NCBI GenBank assembly: GCA_030612965.1
Contig: JAUWMW010000123.1
Span: forward strand, 1-6,857
Source of the DNA: a bacterium
GTDB lineage: Bacteria > Zixibacteria > MSB-5A5 > GN15 > FEB-12
Length of the DNA: 6,857 nucleotides
Direction: 5' to 3'
Shown here: piece by piece, positions 5,207 through 6,857 of the stretch
Layout: every line of letters starts with the position of its first letter
Position numbering within the stretch: position 1 is the first letter of the stretch
Position numbers and translations under genes: made by a program
Notes under the pieces: generated by a model
Databases searched by the model: none
What the model was told of the DNA's origin: nothing
Seen by the model: only the letters and a program-made list of their open reading frames with translations

Positions 5207-6305
5207 CCTTGCCTCCGAGGCGGTCATAAACCGCCAGTGTCCGCTTGACAGTGTCGCGGATCGTTCTTCCAGGAACGTTATCGGCAATAAACACTTTTCC
5301 CGGACGGTCCAGCAAGACAAATCTCACCTGCCGGCCCGAACGCTTCTTATCGTAGCTCATAGCCGTCAACACTCGGGCGAGGTCGATCCTTACGCGCGGG
5401 ATTCTCGGCAACAATGTCTCGACAATGTCCTGATAGGCGTTCAAACGTTTGGCTCGCGACGGCTTGAGATGCACACTTAACCGCACCGCCGCCCACAGAC
5501 CGAGCAGAACCGCCTCGCCATGCAGCAGCCGTCCGTATCCTGCCGCGTGTTCCAGGGCATGGCCAAAGGTATGCCCGAGGTTGAGAAACATGCGGATGTT
5601 TTTCTCGCGTTCGTCAAGAGTCACGATCCTGGCTTTGCAGGCCGCCGATTGTCTCACCAGCTTCGTAAGGATACGTTGCCAAGGGCTCGACAAGTACCGC
5701 TGGAGCGTGGACATCATCGGTTCACCCTCCAGCCCGGCGTACTTGACGACCTCCCCTATTCCGGCCGTCAACTGACGGCGATCCAAAGTATTGACCCACA
5801 AGGTGTCGATATAAACAAACCGAGGATGCCAGAAAGCGCCGATCAGGTTCTTGCCAAGGCGATGATTGATCCCGGTCTTGCCGCCGATAGCCGCATCGAC
5901 CATGCCGAGCAACGTCGTGGGAACAACGCCCCAGGCAATGCCGCGCAGAGTGGTCGCCGCTGCATACCCGACCAGATCGGAGGTTACGCCACCACCAACG
6001 GCCAGAACGAAGTCATCACGACTTATGCGTTCGCTCAGTAAGAAAGCGTATATCCGTTCCAGAGTGGCACGGGTCTTACTTTGTTCGCCGCGCGGGAGCA
6101 CCATCTCAATCACCTCACGTCCCCGTGCTTTCAACAGTGGCCGCAAAGTGGAACCATGCAGAGCATAAAATTGTGCGTCGTAGAATACGAACATCCGACC
6201 GCTCGTGGTCGCTTGAGCCAGTAGTGTCGGCAGTCGGCGGGAATCATTTGATGTCACTACGATTGGGTAGCTACCGCTTGAGAGTCTGACACGCAAATCA
6301 GGCAT
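5199..6305 (-). CDS. aroB: 3-dehydroquinate synthase
   Basis: This NAD- and metal-dependent cytoplasmic enzyme cyclises DAHP to 3-dehydroquinate, the second shikimate-pathway step. The 368-residue product matches the family. Visible motifs are the nucleotide-binding VGGGVTSDLVGYAA (103-116), PTTLLGMVDAAIGGKTGIN (129-147), KNLIGAFWHP (152-161), GEVVKYA (184-190) with metal ligand E185, DEREKNIR (231-238), NLGHTFGHALEH (242-253) with metal ligand H245, and LHGEAV (261-266) with metal ligand H262. All catalytic positions look intact. The frame extends to a GTG at 6338, but the ATG at 6305 suits the short N-terminus and has an AAAGG-type site about 9 nt upstream. The start overlaps the end of aroK by 8 nt and the stop overlaps aroQ by 8 nt, so the three are co-transcribed and probably translationally coupled. 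Confidence 0.97.
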   Translation of the reverse strand: MPDLRVRLSSGSYPIVVTSNDSRRLPTLLAQATTSGRMFVFYDAQFYALHGSTLRPLLKARGREVIEMVLPRGEQSKTRATLERIYAFLLSERISRDDFVLAVGGGVTSDLVGYAAATTLRGIAWGVVPTTLLGMVDAAIGGKTGINHRLGKNLIGAFWHPRFVYIDTLWVNTLDRRQLTAGIGEVVKYAGLEGEPMMSTLQRYLSSPWQRILTKLVRQSAACKARIVTLDEREKNIRMFLNLGHTFGHALEHAAGYGRLLHGEAVLLGLWAAVRLSVHLKPSRAKRLNAYQDIVETLLPRIPRVRIDLARVLTAMSYDKKRSGRQVRFVLLDRPGKVFIADNVPGRTIRDTVKRTLAVYDRLGGKDA

Positions 6306-6846
6306 ACTGCATGACCTTTCGATACACTTGGGCAACACATTCTGCGACTGTCTTGTCGGCGGTCGATACTCTGAGGTGCGCCTGTCGATATGCGTCTTTT
6401 CGGTTTTCCAACAGGTTGGCGATCCTTCTTAGTTTGGCCTGCCGCATTGTTTCACCCGCCGCCGGTCGGCCATCGAGCAAAGGACGGTCGCTCAGGTGTC
6501 GCAGTCGCCGGTACAGTTCACGCACCGGGCAACTCAGGTAAACAGCCACGCCGCTCTTCTTGATCAGAACCCGGTTGGTGCGATTGCTGAAAGCGCCGCC
6601 GCCGAGTGCGATCACTTTACGTTGCGACCGGCTCACCAGTCGCCGAATCGTCTCCGACTCCAGAGCACGGAATGCCGCCTCGCCATGGTCGCGGAATATC
6701 TCGTTAATTTTTCGCACCGTCTGTTGCTCAATCATTGCATCGGTGTCGTAAAAGCGCGCCTTGAGCCTCCGGGCGAGTTGCGGCCCGATAGTCGACTTGC
6801 CGCAGCCCGAAAATCCGATCAGAAATACAGTCGTCGACTTTGCCAC
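6298..6846 (-). CDS. aroK: Shikimate kinase
   Basis: It phosphorylates shikimate at the 3-hydroxyl with ATP, the fifth shikimate-pathway step, in the cytoplasm. The 182-residue product has the P-loop GFSGCGKST (11-19), the FYDTDAMIE segment (32-40) with D34 and D36, the shikimate-binding Arg60 in GEAAFRALE, GGG at 82-84, and the lid segment SDRPLL (119-124) with Arg121. Length is usual for AroK/AroL. The start is a GTG at 6846, giving MAKSTTVFLIGF, a normal distance from the P-loop. No good ribosome binding site is visible in the 11 nt that remain upstream, and the frame is still open to the right edge. The true start could therefore lie outside the window. It is the first visible gene of the aroK-aroB-aroQ-lipoprotein operon; further aro genes may lie upstream. 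Confidence 0.95.
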   Translation of the reverse strand: MAKSTTVFLIGFSGCGKSTIGPQLARRLKARFYDTDAMIEQQTVRKINEIFRDHGEAAFRALESETIRRLVSRSQRKVIALGGGAFSNRTNRVLIKKSGVAVYLSCPVRELYRRLRHLSDRPLLDGRPAAGETMRQAKLRRIANLLENRKDAYRQAHLRVSTADKTVAECVAQVYRKVMQYA

Positions 6847-6857
6847 AATCTGTAACC

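Noticed and set aside
5520..6041. Plus-strand open frame of 173 codons opposite aroB
   Set aside because: aroB motifs span the whole region on the minus strand; this frame is only its complement.

Overview
This 6.9 kb window comes from a bacterial chromosome with a two-membrane cell envelope. That is inferred from a lipoprotein, an outer-membrane beta-barrel protein and Sec-type signal peptides. Base composition is moderately GC-rich by eye. Nothing fixes the taxon. The mix of genes would fit an environmental lineage such as Zixibacteria or a relative, but that is a weak guess. I saw no mobile element, CRISPR array, rRNA or tRNA.

Left part (1-2421, all minus strand): the first 19 codons of a probable AlaX-type alanyl-tRNA editing protein run off the left edge. 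Upstream of it lie a fumarylacetoacetate hydrolase-family enzyme (188-967) and a MATE-family multidrug/Na+ or H+ antiporter (1057-2421). The 89-nt gap upstream of the FAH-family gene holds a fair sigma70-like promoter whose -35 box touches a 13-bp palindrome, so this gene may have its own regulated transcript.

Middle (2422-3233): a 155-nt divergent intergenic region precedes the only plus-strand gene, a small secreted beta-barrel-like protein with a strong ribosome binding site. Its reading frame stops early at 3119. The -1 frame then continues to 3229 and encodes a typical barrel C-terminus ending in phenylalanine. The gene therefore looks frameshifted, by a real mutation or a sequencing/assembly error.

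Right part (3234-6846, all minus strand): a compact operon read right to left, aroK (shikimate kinase), aroB (3-dehydroquinate synthase), aroQ (type II 3-dehydroquinate dehydratase), then a lipoprotein with the fold signature of M2 (ACE-like) metallopeptidases. The first three genes supply non-adjacent steps of the shikimate pathway to chorismate (steps 5, 2 and 3). Adjacent genes overlap by 8, 8 and 1 nt, so translation is probably coupled. The lipoprotein has Arg-Gln where the HExxH zinc motif should have His-Glu, so it is probably not an active peptidase. It is the most interesting item here, followed by the frameshifted barrel gene. I found no clearly new multi-gene system.
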